Shown here piece after piece: positions 38,707-48,216 of a stretch of DNA of 64,000 bases. The stretch's first letter is position 1, and every line of letters begins with the position of its first letter. Source of the stretch: Planctomycetota bacterium (GTDB lineage Bacteria; Planctomycetota; PUPC01; JACPCR01); the NCBI GenBank assembly GCA_027625095.1, contig JAQBXN010000025.1, positions 1 to 64,000 on the forward strand, given 5' to 3'. Position numbers and translations under genes: made by a program. A model generated the notes under the pieces. The model was not told where the DNA came from and searched no databases. It worked only from the letters and a program-made list of their open reading frames with translations.

Positions 38707-40049
38707 GGCGTCAGCCTCTTGATACGCTCCATTTTCAACTGGACAAGCTGACTCTTCGTGGAGTTCCCGACTTCGACAGTGATATTGCCTGCGGAGTCGA
38801 TCCTGACCAGTCCGCCCTCCAGAAAACGACCGTCAATGAATTCGATGCGGACCCTCTTTGATGGCCCATCGCTTAGAGTTGAGGTCGCTGCCTTGGTTGT
38901 GGCAGTAATGGTGGTGCTGGCGCCATCCGTTACCGGAACTGAAGACGGCTTTTCACTAACGAGTCCCTTGATTCCTGAAATGAGCAAAATGCAGAGTGCA
39001 CAGGCGATTGCCCCTCCAACAAAGACGATAACAAGTTGGGCTCTGGAATGGTCCGTTCGCTGAGAAGCGGCGACCTTGGATTTCAGCATCGCAGCGGAAT
39101 CGGGAGATTTCGCCCGAGGCTTATTCGACTGGCCGGGATTCGGTAAAGAGCTGGATTCAGTCGCGGCCAGAGTCTCCACCAACCCCGTGGGCTGCTCAGG
39201 ATCAGTTGAAGCCGTCGGGCCGGATTTTATTCCGGTCGAGACAGGAACAAATCTCTTCAAGGCTGAGCCCACCTCACCGGCAGTTTGAAACCGATCCTCA
39301 GGTTTCTTGGCCATGAGCCTTGCCACCACAGAGGAAAGACCTTCGGGAAGATCGTGGACGATTTCACTTAGAGCGGGCACAGGCTCATGAACGTGTTTCT
39401 CAAGTACCTTGATGCTCGATTTCCCCGAGTAAGGCACACGGCCGGAAAGAATGTGAAAGAGCACTACCCCCACTGAATACAGATCCGCCCGCCGATCCAG
39501 GGTGTGTCCCTTCGCCTGCTCGGGCGACATGTAATCAGGTGTGCCGAGGATAATGCCATCCTCGGTCAGGCTGTTCTCGCCGTCTCGCTTAGCCAATCCG
39601 AAATCCATCAGAATCGCTCGCCCGTCCTTATTCAGCATGATATTCCCCGGCTTGAGATCTCTGTGAATCAGGCCCGCCGCGTGCGCCGCTTCAAGACCGG
39701 CCAATATCTGCACAGCCACCTGCACCGCCTCCTCCCAGGGCAGCCTGCCCCTCTCGTAAAGGATGTCCGACAGAGGCCGGCCCTTCACGAGCTCCATGGC
39801 GAAAAAATAACGGCCGCCCGCCTCACCCACATCATAGATTGCCGTGAGATTCGGATGGTGAAGATTGCCAAGCGCCCTCGCCTCACGCACGAACCGTTCA
39901 ACCGTTACCGGATCCTGGCAATACTCTTTCGGCAAGACTTTCAGCGCGACATCCCGTCGTAGTTGGGCATCGTGGGCCCGATATACCGTCCCCATACCAC
40001 CACGCCCCAATTCTTCCGTCAGCTTGTATTTACCAAGGCTGGTGGCCAT
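38697..40049 (-). CDS. PknB-like Ser/Thr protein kinase with TM and extracytoplasmic tail
   Basis: LGRGGMGTVYRAHD, VALKVL, HRDLKPGNIML, DFGLAK, GTPDYMSPEQ; TM near QLVIVFVGGAIACALCILLISG. Confidence 0.95.
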   Translation of the reverse strand: MATSLGKYKLTEELGRGGMGTVYRAHDAQLRRDVALKVLPKEYCQDPVTVERFVREARALGNLHHPNLTAIYDVGEAGGRYFFAMELVKGRPLSDILYERGRLPWEEAVQVAVQILAGLEAAHAAGLIHRDLKPGNIMLNKDGRAILMDFGLAKRDGENSLTEDGIILGTPDYMSPEQAKGHTLDRRADLYSVGVVLFHILSGRVPYSGKSSIKVLEKHVHEPVPALSEIVHDLPEGLSSVVARLMAKKPEDRFQTAGEVGSALKRFVPVSTGIKSGPTASTDPEQPTGLVETLAATESSSLPNPGQSNKPRAKSPDSAAMLKSKVAASQRTDHSRAQLVIVFVGGAIACALCILLISGIKGLVSEKPSSVPVTDGASTTITATTKAATSTLSDGPSKRVRIEFIDGRFLEGGLVRIDSAGNITVEVGNSTKSQLVQLKMERIKRLTPQE

Positions 40050-40271
40050 AAGGATAAAGTAAGGTGTTGGAGGGTGAGTTCTTTGCAGTTGTCATCAGAG
40101 CCATCCGGTAGGTTCCTGTCTTGAGCGGGCTGAGGTGAAGGAAGTATAAGAAAATAATGATTCGACTTCGCTTCGCCCGACTAAGGGGGCGTGACTATTG
40201 ACCTGAATGCAATGAAGAGCCTACTATCTTTGGCTCGGTGACTCATTTTTCATTCACAGAGATGAAGGCAG

Positions 40272-41294
40272 ATGAATGGCATAGAACTCAGTCGCGGTCT
40301 CTTTAAGGAAGTCCTGTTGCCTGCGGTTGAGAAAGGCTGGCCTGAGATTGCCCGGCAGATGAGCTGCGGAATCTTTGGCAACGGCTCGGATGCAGCAGGT
40401 CTCGATGATGAAATCTCCCGTGATCATCACTGGGGGCCGCGCACTCAGATCCTGCTTTCACACCGCCTTTTTCAGTCTGTCGGAGGTGAGTTTCATGAGT
40501 TTTTGGATAGGGAGCTTCCGGCGACTTATCTGGGTCTTCCAGTCCTCAGAGTTCAACAGGCGGCTAGTGGGGTAACTGTCGAGAGCATGGATGATTTCTT
40601 CAGGAAATTCATCGGATGTGCAGGCGCGCCGAGAACGCTCAAAGGCTGGTTCAAGTGCACCGAGGCCGATCTCTTTCATGCAACAAACGGTGAAGTCTGG
40701 CACGACCCCAGCACCAGGCTGACGCAGAGGCGGGAGGACTTGAGTTACTATCCTGAAATCATCTGGAAAAAGAAGGTGGCCGACTGGTGCATGTTTCTCA
40801 CCGGGCGAGACGCTGCCTACAACATCAACCGATGTTACAAACGCCAAGACTGGGCTTCGGCAACGATGTTCCTGGGTCAGGCCGTAAAGCGCGCCATGGA
40901 GCTTGGCTTTCTCCTCAATCGTCAATACGCTCCCTACACAAAGTGGCTGCATCGGTTGTTTGTGCGGCTGCCCGTTCTGGCTGACGAAGTCGATCCATTG
41001 CTGCAGGCGGCACTTCACGATCCGGACTGGCATAAGAAGGTGATGGCACTTGTCCGCATCTGTCGCACATATGCCCGCTACCTGCACAAGATTGGGCTGA
41101 CGTCTAAGCCCACCTTTAAAAAATTTGATCCGTCACTGACCGATCTCGTGCTCTATGAGTCCGCCGTCGAAATTTACAAACAGGTACCCGGTGAAATGCT
41201 GCACGAAAAGTTCAACGAGACAGAACTATGGGAACGGATGGCGAGAGACGTGCTATTCGACAGCAGCGATTATTTCCAGAAGAGACTGGATTGA
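40272..41294 (+). CDS. DUF4037-like nucleotidyltransferase-fold protein
   Basis: FGNGSDAAGLDDEISRDHHWGPR motif. Confidence 0.8.
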   Translation: MNGIELSRGLFKEVLLPAVEKGWPEIARQMSCGIFGNGSDAAGLDDEISRDHHWGPRTQILLSHRLFQSVGGEFHEFLDRELPATYLGLPVLRVQQAASGVTVESMDDFFRKFIGCAGAPRTLKGWFKCTEADLFHATNGEVWHDPSTRLTQRREDLSYYPEIIWKKKVADWCMFLTGRDAAYNINRCYKRQDWASATMFLGQAVKRAMELGFLLNRQYAPYTKWLHRLFVRLPVLADEVDPLLQAALHDPDWHKKVMALVRICRTYARYLHKIGLTSKPTFKKFDPSLTDLVLYESAVEIYKQVPGEMLHEKFNETELWERMARDVLFDSSDYFQKRLD

Positions 41295-41314
41295 CCCAAC
41301 GATTGAATCTGCCC

Positions 41315-43258
41315 TTACTGCCCTTCCGAAACAATGAGAAGTTCGCTTCGCATACCGCCATCTACAATGCGCTTGATGTCATCGCCGACCCATTGACGGA
41401 CGGAACGGCCATTGAGCAGCATGCGGATGCTACGTACCTGGTTGGGATTGCAGTTCTTGAATTCGAGCACAAAGTAGCCCATGACTCCGGTGCTGAATTT
41501 GTATCTGTAGGAATGGATCGCGTTATCGGTTTCGATAGCCATCGTGTCACGTTGCATGGCGGTGAGGGGAACGATATTGGCCCACAGAATGCCGAGGTGA
41601 CTGTAATCGGTTTCGACAGGTGTGCCGTGTACCGTGATTTCTAATTCAACATTCCGGCCTTCCCATAGCGGCGCGGTGCCGTTCGCAATTTTTTCGATAA
41701 TGCTGGTCGTGCCTTCGAGGTTTACCTCGCGCAGGCAGTAAGTGAAGTGATCCATGTTGTAGAGGAAGAAATCCGCGGTCTCGAACACAAACTGCCGGTA
41801 GCGTCTGAACTGATCCGCGTCGGGGAAATCCGTTTCCGTAATCCGGCCATACACTTCAAGAATTTCACCAAGCCGGCCCGAGGCTTCTCGGAGCGCAATG
41901 CCGAGACGATAGGCTTCGGCCAGGAAGAGGCCGAACGGGCGATTCGAGTGAATGGCCGAGCCCGCGATGTGGCTGGCGATTCTGGCAAGCTCAGGAGCGA
42001 GGAAACACTCGCTCTCATCAATGTTTTGATAAGCCTCAAGGCTGCCGTTGTACGCCTTATTGAGATTGGTTTCGAAGGCTTCGAGCAACTGAATGAACAC
42101 ACTCAGATCCCGCACGGCGCGGCCGAAGTTCTCAAGATTCGGCGCCTCCGGATTCTCCGGCGCCTGTGCAAGCATTTCCGGCAGCATCTTTTTCAGTTGA
42201 TGCACCATGTCGAGGTAGAAGAGCGATGTCTCCAGCTCGGACAGCATCTGCTTCATATCGAAAAGCGGGATCTGATTCTGGATGGATACGGTGCGAAGGT
42301 AGGTATCGTAACCATCGAGACATTCGAGAATCTGGGAACGACGTAACAGGCCGGAAATCTTTCGGAGTGCGGAATCAATCTCATTTCGTGTCACCAGATT
42401 TTCAGGCTGCTTTCCGAATGCCCTCCGCTCTCTCTTCGTCCGCAGCAGAGAGTGCGTTCTCATCAGTGGAAAGCTCAAGCTCTCGGAACGCAACACCTGT
42501 TCGTCGGTGAGGTGGCTGTCCAGGACGCTGCGGATTACCTGGCGCTCATCCTTCTTAGAATCCTCAGGCAGGAATTTCTGTTCCGCGAGAAATTTCACCA
42601 GATGCTGCGCGCCGAGGCGATGGGCGAAAGCGTTGGGATGGGTCTCGATTTTGTTAACCCAGAGTCGGCGCGGCTCATACTGAGTCATGGATTCACTCGT
42701 ATCGGTAAAAGGAATCTCAAGACGCCTGCAAGTTTTGGAAAGAACTTCAGGTACCTGCGGTGCGATAGAGTGGTCGCAAAAGACAAAGTAGGCCACCACG
42801 AGCTTCGCTCCGTTGGCTTCGGCGGTCTCTTTCATGCGAACGAGCGATGCTTCAAAGAACGGCCAAGTATCGCCTTCCGTATCCCAGATCCTGTTTATGT
42901 GCGAATCGTAGTTGTCATTACTTACAGGTTGGCGGAGCTCCGCATCGTTGTGGCAAAGCGAAAGGAGGTAAAGGTCGGGTTGATAGTGCACGCCCAGTGT
43001 TTTCTGAATACTGAACTCTTGAACCGCGTTGAAGCCGGGCACGGCACTATTGATTACCTCGAATACCTTAGAAGCGCTCATCTTGTTGAGCATGGTCTCC
43101 ATGACCTTGCTAAAAGATTCGTCGATCCTGACGCCTTGTCCGTAGGCCAGGGAATCTCCGAGAACAAAGATTCTGAAGGTGTCTTCAGTCTTTCGAAGTG
43201 CGTATTCGTAATCTTTAAAACCGTGTGCCGCAGAGGTGCTCAGAAGGGATTGCTGCAT
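41315..43258 (-). CDS. SGNH-hydrolase-like protein with long helical C-terminal region
   Basis: FRIFVLGDSLAYGQGV, NSAVPGFNAVQE, LSLCHNDAEL. Confidence 0.7.
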   Translation of the reverse strand: MQQSLLSTSAAHGFKDYEYALRKTEDTFRIFVLGDSLAYGQGVRIDESFSKVMETMLNKMSASKVFEVINSAVPGFNAVQEFSIQKTLGVHYQPDLYLLSLCHNDAELRQPVSNDNYDSHINRIWDTEGDTWPFFEASLVRMKETAEANGAKLVVAYFVFCDHSIAPQVPEVLSKTCRRLEIPFTDTSESMTQYEPRRLWVNKIETHPNAFAHRLGAQHLVKFLAEQKFLPEDSKKDERQVIRSVLDSHLTDEQVLRSESLSFPLMRTHSLLRTKRERRAFGKQPENLVTRNEIDSALRKISGLLRRSQILECLDGYDTYLRTVSIQNQIPLFDMKQMLSELETSLFYLDMVHQLKKMLPEMLAQAPENPEAPNLENFGRAVRDLSVFIQLLEAFETNLNKAYNGSLEAYQNIDESECFLAPELARIASHIAGSAIHSNRPFGLFLAEAYRLGIALREASGRLGEILEVYGRITETDFPDADQFRRYRQFVFETADFFLYNMDHFTYCLREVNLEGTTSIIEKIANGTAPLWEGRNVELEITVHGTPVETDYSHLGILWANIVPLTAMQRDTMAIETDNAIHSYRYKFSTGVMGYFVLEFKNCNPNQVRSIRMLLNGRSVRQWVGDDIKRIVDGGMRSELLIVSEGQ

Positions 43259-43503
43259 ACGAAAACCTGACAGATAAGTTAAAGGAAACGTGATTTCGCA
43301 GTTTTGCTGTCAGTTCAATAGAGCAAGCTTGGTTCCAATGAGGACTAGCACAGATTGGGCGGCAAGTAGAGCCGATCTGGGAGAAAGGGGAAGCCGTGGG
43401 GGCCTGATTTTAATTGATCGGTTGAGAATGACGTCATTCGCACTTTAAAGAAACTTAAAGTGAAACTTAAAGAGGACTGCCAGCTCGGCTCCTGGCTGGC
43501 CAG

Positions 43504-44565
43504 CTATCCGCCCCAGATGTCGCCGATAGTGAATCCTTCGGGAAATGGATCCTCCGGTTCAAGGATGTAGTTTGCGGTGCCCGTTATCCATGCCCGGCCT
43601 GAGAGTGTCGGTATCACCGCCGGATACGGCGCGCCAACATCCACCTCGCGGATGAGTTCTCCCGTAAATACTGTGCCAAGTATTCCCTCATGTCTGAACG
43701 GCTGGTGGAGGGGCAATTCGCCCTTTGCATGGAGAACCGCCATCCTCGCGCAGGTGCCGGTGCCACAGGGGGACCGATCGCAGACCCCCGTCCAGGTTGT
43801 CGGACGCTCCCAATCGAGCTTGCCCGTTGAGACGACGATCGTGTTTTTCATATCCGCGTCAAGGTTGCTCGTTGGGGAAGACAATTGTGCGATAGTGATG
43901 CCAGCAATCCCTGGTTGCTGTGGGTGCACTACTGATATTTGCTCCTGAGCGGCGGCCTTGATCATTTCACTGACGCGGCAGATTTCGCCTGCGTTATCGG
44001 GCAACAGCTCTAGATCAAACCGGGATGCATCGGCAATGACGTAGAACATCCCACCATAAGCCACGTCTACAGTCACTTTGCCGAGATGGGGGACTTCAAT
44101 CTCTTTGTCCAAGTGCATGGCGAACGCCGGGACGTTTTCGAATTTCACCAATTTCACTTTGCCGTTCTGAACTTCCGCTTGAATCTGAATAAGACCTGCC
44201 GGCGATTCGAGGGTGAGCCTGGTAATGGGCTCGGTCGATTCCACCATCCCGGTCTCAATCAGCACGGTCGCCACTGCAATAGTGTTCGTGCCGGACATCG
44301 CCGGATACTCGACATGCTCCATGATGATATATCCAGCAACCGCATCGGGATGGCACCCCGGAACAATCAGATTGCAGTTGGCTGCAGGATAGCCACGGGG
44401 CTCACGGAGCATGATTTTGCGCAAGTGATCCGCGTGTTGCTCCAGATAACACTTCTTCTCAAAAACAGTGCTGCCTGGTACATCCAGCACCCCGCCGACA
44501 ATGACGCGGCCGGGTTCGCCGCAGGCGTGGGTGTCCACTGCATTGATCATTCTTGAAATTTGCAT
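43504..44565 (-). CDS. Proline racemase/hydroxyproline epimerase family (Ser/Cys variant)
   Basis: DTHACGEPGRVI, MREPRGYPAANCN, YPAMSGTNTIAVAT, CDRSPCGTGTCARMA. Confidence 0.9.
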   Translation of the reverse strand: MQISRMINAVDTHACGEPGRVIVGGVLDVPGSTVFEKKCYLEQHADHLRKIMLREPRGYPAANCNLIVPGCHPDAVAGYIIMEHVEYPAMSGTNTIAVATVLIETGMVESTEPITRLTLESPAGLIQIQAEVQNGKVKLVKFENVPAFAMHLDKEIEVPHLGKVTVDVAYGGMFYVIADASRFDLELLPDNAGEICRVSEMIKAAAQEQISVVHPQQPGIAGITIAQLSSPTSNLDADMKNTIVVSTGKLDWERPTTWTGVCDRSPCGTGTCARMAVLHAKGELPLHQPFRHEGILGTVFTGELIREVDVGAPYPAVIPTLSGRAWITGTANYILEPEDPFPEGFTIGDIWGG

Positions 44566-44855
44566 CGTTCAGTCGTCGAGAGGTTTGTGACGCGAGTCAG
44601 GCGGATGTCCTGAGGCTCTCTGAATGTGGAAGGGATTGGAAAGGGTTTGTTTATACTGAAGACTTGTTTTATGGTTCACTCTCAAGTACCCCGCAAAATC
44701 AAGAGTGTTGTGGAACCAGCAAAACACTGCAAATCAACTTCGGTGAGCGAAATTCTGAAGAATTGCATTGAAAGGTTCAGCCACCAGCGTAGAGGCGAAG
44801 CACTCAAGACCATCACTCGTGTTTCTGCAAGATTCATGGACAACGGAAATCACTG

Positions 44856-46268
44856 ATGCCCCCAATAGTCGCTGAAGAAAAATCCCAGACCCTCGCGGTG
44901 AACGGCGGTCCGAAAACCATTGATTCTCTTGAGGGCTCGCCGCAGCCCAAGATCTGGCACGAAGAATTCCTTCAGGTCGCCCGCACCTGGGGTTACTCCG
45001 ATGAGACCATTGAGAAGATCGGTGAGGCCATCGCGGATGAAGTACCGCCCGGAGCGCCTTTCGGTGGGGGTGCGTTTCATGGCCGCTACTACAATCCTCG
45101 CCCCTCAAATGTGGCCGAGTTTGAGGCAAAGGCCAGAGAACTTCTGAACGTGAAGCACGCCTATGCGGTCTCCAGTGGCACAGGCGCTCTCCACTCGGCA
45201 TTTATCGCCGCGGACGTCTGCACTGGCGATGAGGTCATCATTCCCGCTTACACTTTCTTTGCGACCGCATCTGCGGCGGTCGTCGCCGGCGGCATTCCAG
45301 TCTGGTGCGAGGTGGATGAATCCATGACCATGGATCCGGCAGACCTTGAAAGGAAAATCACGCCACGCACCAAGGTGATCGCCCCTGTCCACATGAACGG
45401 CTATGTCTGTGACATGGATGCGATCATGAAAGTAGCGAGGCAGCATAACCTGCGAGTCGTCGAAGATTGCGCGCAGGCGTTCGGGGCGTCCTATAAAGGA
45501 AAAAGGGTTGGCGCCTTTGGTGACTTCGGCTGCTACAGTATCAGTTGCTTTAAGGTCACCGGCGGGGGCGAAGCAGGCATGTTAGTGAGTAACGATGATC
45601 GGCTCTTTGACCGCGCTCGGAATTTCGCAGAAGCCGGCGGGTTGTGGCGTCCGAATCGCTTCGGGCATCCACGTTGGGAGGGCGAACTGTTTTGCGGCCT
45701 GAATTACCGCCAGTCTGAATTGGAAGGCGCTGTCAATCTCGTCCAAATCGGGAAGGCGCAAAAGCAGCTCGACCAGTGGCGAGCCAATAAGAGGCACCTC
45801 CTCGAATCCATTCCCGCCTACCTCCATTTGCAGCCCCAGACGATCAATGACATCGAGGGTGAAATGAACCACTCCCTTGGCTTTCTTCCTGATTCAAGAG
45901 CGGACTCCGAGAAGTTGAGTGGTGCATTACGGGCCGAAGGCCTATCGGCCGGACTGCGCGGAACTGCGCCGGACTGGCACTACGCAGACGACATGTGGCA
46001 GATAAATCAGCACATGTCCGCGACCTCCGATGGATTTCCATGGATAAGCCCGCAGACTGTTGAAAGCGGCGGGCCTCCGGATTACGGCGAAAACCCGGCC
46101 CCGAGGACCAAGGATCTTTCTGAACGCCATCTGAAAATAGGTATCGAAAAATGGTGGACAAAAAACGACTGTGCAAAGGTCGCAGAAGCCATCACAAAAG
46201 TGCTTGATGCATTTTATGAGCGGGATGGGGATAAAAAGCTTCTGAATGTCGTATCCAGGAAACGATAA
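44856..46268 (+). CDS. DegT/DnrJ/EryC1/StrS-family PLP aminotransferase
   Basis: AYAVSSGTGALHSAF, VIIPAYTFFATASAAV, VVEDCAQAFGASYKGKRVGAFGDFGCYSISCFKVTGGGEAGMLVS. Confidence 0.93.
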   Translation: MPPIVAEEKSQTLAVNGGPKTIDSLEGSPQPKIWHEEFLQVARTWGYSDETIEKIGEAIADEVPPGAPFGGGAFHGRYYNPRPSNVAEFEAKARELLNVKHAYAVSSGTGALHSAFIAADVCTGDEVIIPAYTFFATASAAVVAGGIPVWCEVDESMTMDPADLERKITPRTKVIAPVHMNGYVCDMDAIMKVARQHNLRVVEDCAQAFGASYKGKRVGAFGDFGCYSISCFKVTGGGEAGMLVSNDDRLFDRARNFAEAGGLWRPNRFGHPRWEGELFCGLNYRQSELEGAVNLVQIGKAQKQLDQWRANKRHLLESIPAYLHLQPQTINDIEGEMNHSLGFLPDSRADSEKLSGALRAEGLSAGLRGTAPDWHYADDMWQINQHMSATSDGFPWISPQTVESGGPPDYGENPAPRTKDLSERHLKIGIEKWWTKNDCAKVAEAITKVLDAFYERDGDKKLLNVVSRKR

Positions 46269-46299
46269 AATAGTGGAGTGCCTGGTAGGGACTGACTCT

Positions 46300-46350
46300 C
46301 ACACCCCCATCACTCCCACGCTCCATCACTCCACACTCCATCACTCCATT
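46300..46350. repeat. CACTCC/CTCCAT minisatellite upstream of moxR-like gene
   Basis: CACACCCCCATCACTCCCACGCTCCATCACTCCACACTCCATCACTCC. Confidence 0.85.
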
Positions 46351-46359
46351 CTTTGACTC

Positions 46360-47367
46360 ATGTCTGACACCGAAAACATAGATCTCCAGTTAGTCGAAAG
46401 AGCCCATCAGGCCAGGGACAAAATCCTTGTTGAAATCCGAAAGGTCATCATCGGTCAGGAAGACCTCGTCGATCAGGTCTTGACGTCATTGTTCGCCGGC
46501 GGACACATCCTGCTCGTCGGCGTGCCAGGCCTGGCGAAGACCCTTCTGGTCAGCACACTTGGGAAGATCCTCTCGATGGATTTCAAGCGTATTCAGTTCA
46601 CTCCGGACATGATGCCGTCGGATATCACCGGCACGGAAATCCTGGAAGAAGATCACACTACCGGTCGCAAAGAGTTCGTCTTCCGCAAGGGCCCCGTATT
46701 CACCAATCTGCTGCTTGCCGATGAAATCAACCGCACGCCTCCGAAGACTCAGGCAGCACTGATGGAAGCGATGCAGGAGAAGCAGGTGTCTGCGGGCAAT
46801 GAAACGCGAAAGCTCCAAGAGCCGTTCTTCGTGATGGCCACCCAGAATCCCATCGAGCAGGAAGGAACTTATCCTTTGCCTGAAGCTCAGCTCGACCGGT
46901 TCATGTTCATGGTCAATATCGACTATCCGCCGCTCGAAGACCTGAAAGAAATCATCAGGAAAACCACCGCGGGCGCCCTTGGGGAAGCACAAGCTGTACT
47001 CTCTGGCCAGGAAATCCTCGAACTGCGAAGCGTTGTAAGAATGGTGCCCATCAGCGAGCACGTTCTCGATTACATCGCCCGTCTTGTGGTCGCTACCCAT
47101 AGTACCTCCGATGGCGCCCCGGAAATCACAAAGAAGTATCTGGCCTGGGGCGCCGGCCCGAGAGCCGGACAGTACCTCTCACTGGGCGCCAAAAGTCGCG
47201 CCCTTCTCAGAGGAAATCTCCAGGCCACGGTTGAAGACGTCCGAGCCGTGGCCCACGCTGTTCTTCGTCATCGTCTGGTTACTAACTTCGCCGCCATGGC
47301 CGATGGTGTAGACACCAACCAAGTGGTCGATGGACTGCTGAAAGAAGTGAAAGAAGGAGGAGAGTGA
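46360..47367 (+). CDS. MoxR-family AAA+ ATPase
   Basis: GHILLVGVPGLAKTLLVS, QFTPDMMPSDITGTEIL, LLADEINRTPPKTQAALMEAMQE. Confidence 0.96.
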   Translation: MSDTENIDLQLVERAHQARDKILVEIRKVIIGQEDLVDQVLTSLFAGGHILLVGVPGLAKTLLVSTLGKILSMDFKRIQFTPDMMPSDITGTEILEEDHTTGRKEFVFRKGPVFTNLLLADEINRTPPKTQAALMEAMQEKQVSAGNETRKLQEPFFVMATQNPIEQEGTYPLPEAQLDRFMFMVNIDYPPLEDLKEIIRKTTAGALGEAQAVLSGQEILELRSVVRMVPISEHVLDYIARLVVATHSTSDGAPEITKKYLAWGAGPRAGQYLSLGAKSRALLRGNLQATVEDVRAVAHAVLRHRLVTNFAAMADGVDTNQVVDGLLKEVKEGGE

Positions 47368-47381
47368 AGAAGAAATCAAAC

Positions 47382-47467
47382 ATTCAACGTTCAACGTTCA
47401 ACTCTAATCCTCACAGCTCGGATATTCGTCCCGGTATCTGCGGTTGAACGTTGAACGTTAAACGTTT
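47382..47467. repeat. Inverted GTTGAAC heptamer repeats
   Basis: TTCAACGTTCAACGTTCAAC and GTTGAACGTTGAACGTTAAACGTTT. Confidence 0.9.
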
Positions 47468-47485
47468 GGCACTTGTCAGCACAGT

Positions 47486-47872
47486 TCAGCCTTTTCGGGT
47501 TGCTTGAGTTTTCTTCTCATTGCTCTTGGCCGTTTGAATACTTGTGTAGAAAATCCTTATGAGTTCATCGGTTTCGTTCAGTAATTCGTCAATTTTGGAG
47601 GGTCGCTTTATCAGTGGCACGGCTTTAATGAGTCTCAAACAGCGGAATGATTCTTTCAACTCCTTCAGACAGATGCTCATCTTGTGAATGAAATCATTAG
47701 CCGATTCAGCGGCCTGCGCTTCACCGTGATTGAAATACGGAGAAGTGCCAGCACGCAACAACTGGCCACCAACGTGATTGCCCGCTCGATTATTCGGTAG
47801 CGCCTCGCACAACCGAATGATCCTTGAGGAAAAATCAAGAAGCCTTTCTTCCAAGTCAAATTTCGTTGCCAT
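47486..47872 (-). CDS. Four-helix bundle protein (23S rRNA intervening-sequence/TIGR02436-like)
   Basis: LEERLLDFSSRIIRLCEALPNNRAGNHVGGQLLRAGTSPYFNHGEAQAAESANDFIHKMSICLKELKES. Confidence 0.9.
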   Translation of the reverse strand: MATKFDLEERLLDFSSRIIRLCEALPNNRAGNHVGGQLLRAGTSPYFNHGEAQAAESANDFIHKMSICLKELKESFRCLRLIKAVPLIKRPSKIDELLNETDELIRIFYTSIQTAKSNEKKTQATRKG

Positions 47873-47971
47873 ATCAACCCCTTAGTGCCATTGAACACGT
47901 TTGTTAAATATTCATCGTTCAACCTTTAGTCTTGAACCTTCCTTCCTCCCAGAGAGGGAATAACGATTCGG

Positions 47972-48192
47972 CAGTCTGAAGTTGAAAGTTTAGCGTTGAA
48001 CGTTGAACGTTCGATTTCTTGCTCATTCGCCGGCCCCCAACACTTCTACTCCCACGAGTAATGAAAACGAAACGCTCGACAATCAACTTTAAAGGTTCAA
48101 TTTTCAAGCCTCCTGCCGCACCTTGATGCTCGACTCGGTAGTCTAAAGTTAACCGTTTAACGTTGAAATTTGAATGTTGAGCGTTCGATTTG
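47972..48192. repeat. Two diverged copies of a GTTGAAC-containing repeat unit
   Basis: AGTCTGAAGTTGAAAGTTTAGCGTTGAACGTTGAACGTTCGATTT (47973-) and AGTCTAAAGTTAACCGTTTAACGTTGAAATTTGAATGTTGAGCGTTCGATTT (48140-). Confidence 0.85.
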
Positions 48193-48216
48193 TCCGCCCC
48201 TAACACTTGAATCCCT

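Noticed and set aside
41747-43270. Plus-strand ORFs 41747-42346 and 42452-43270
   Set aside because: Antisense to the SGNH-like gene 41315-43258, which carries the GDSL block.
47486-47872. Diversity-generating retroelement (Avd-like protein)
   Set aside because: No reverse transcriptase and no template/variable repeat pair visible; protein fits the generic four-helix/23S-IVS family.
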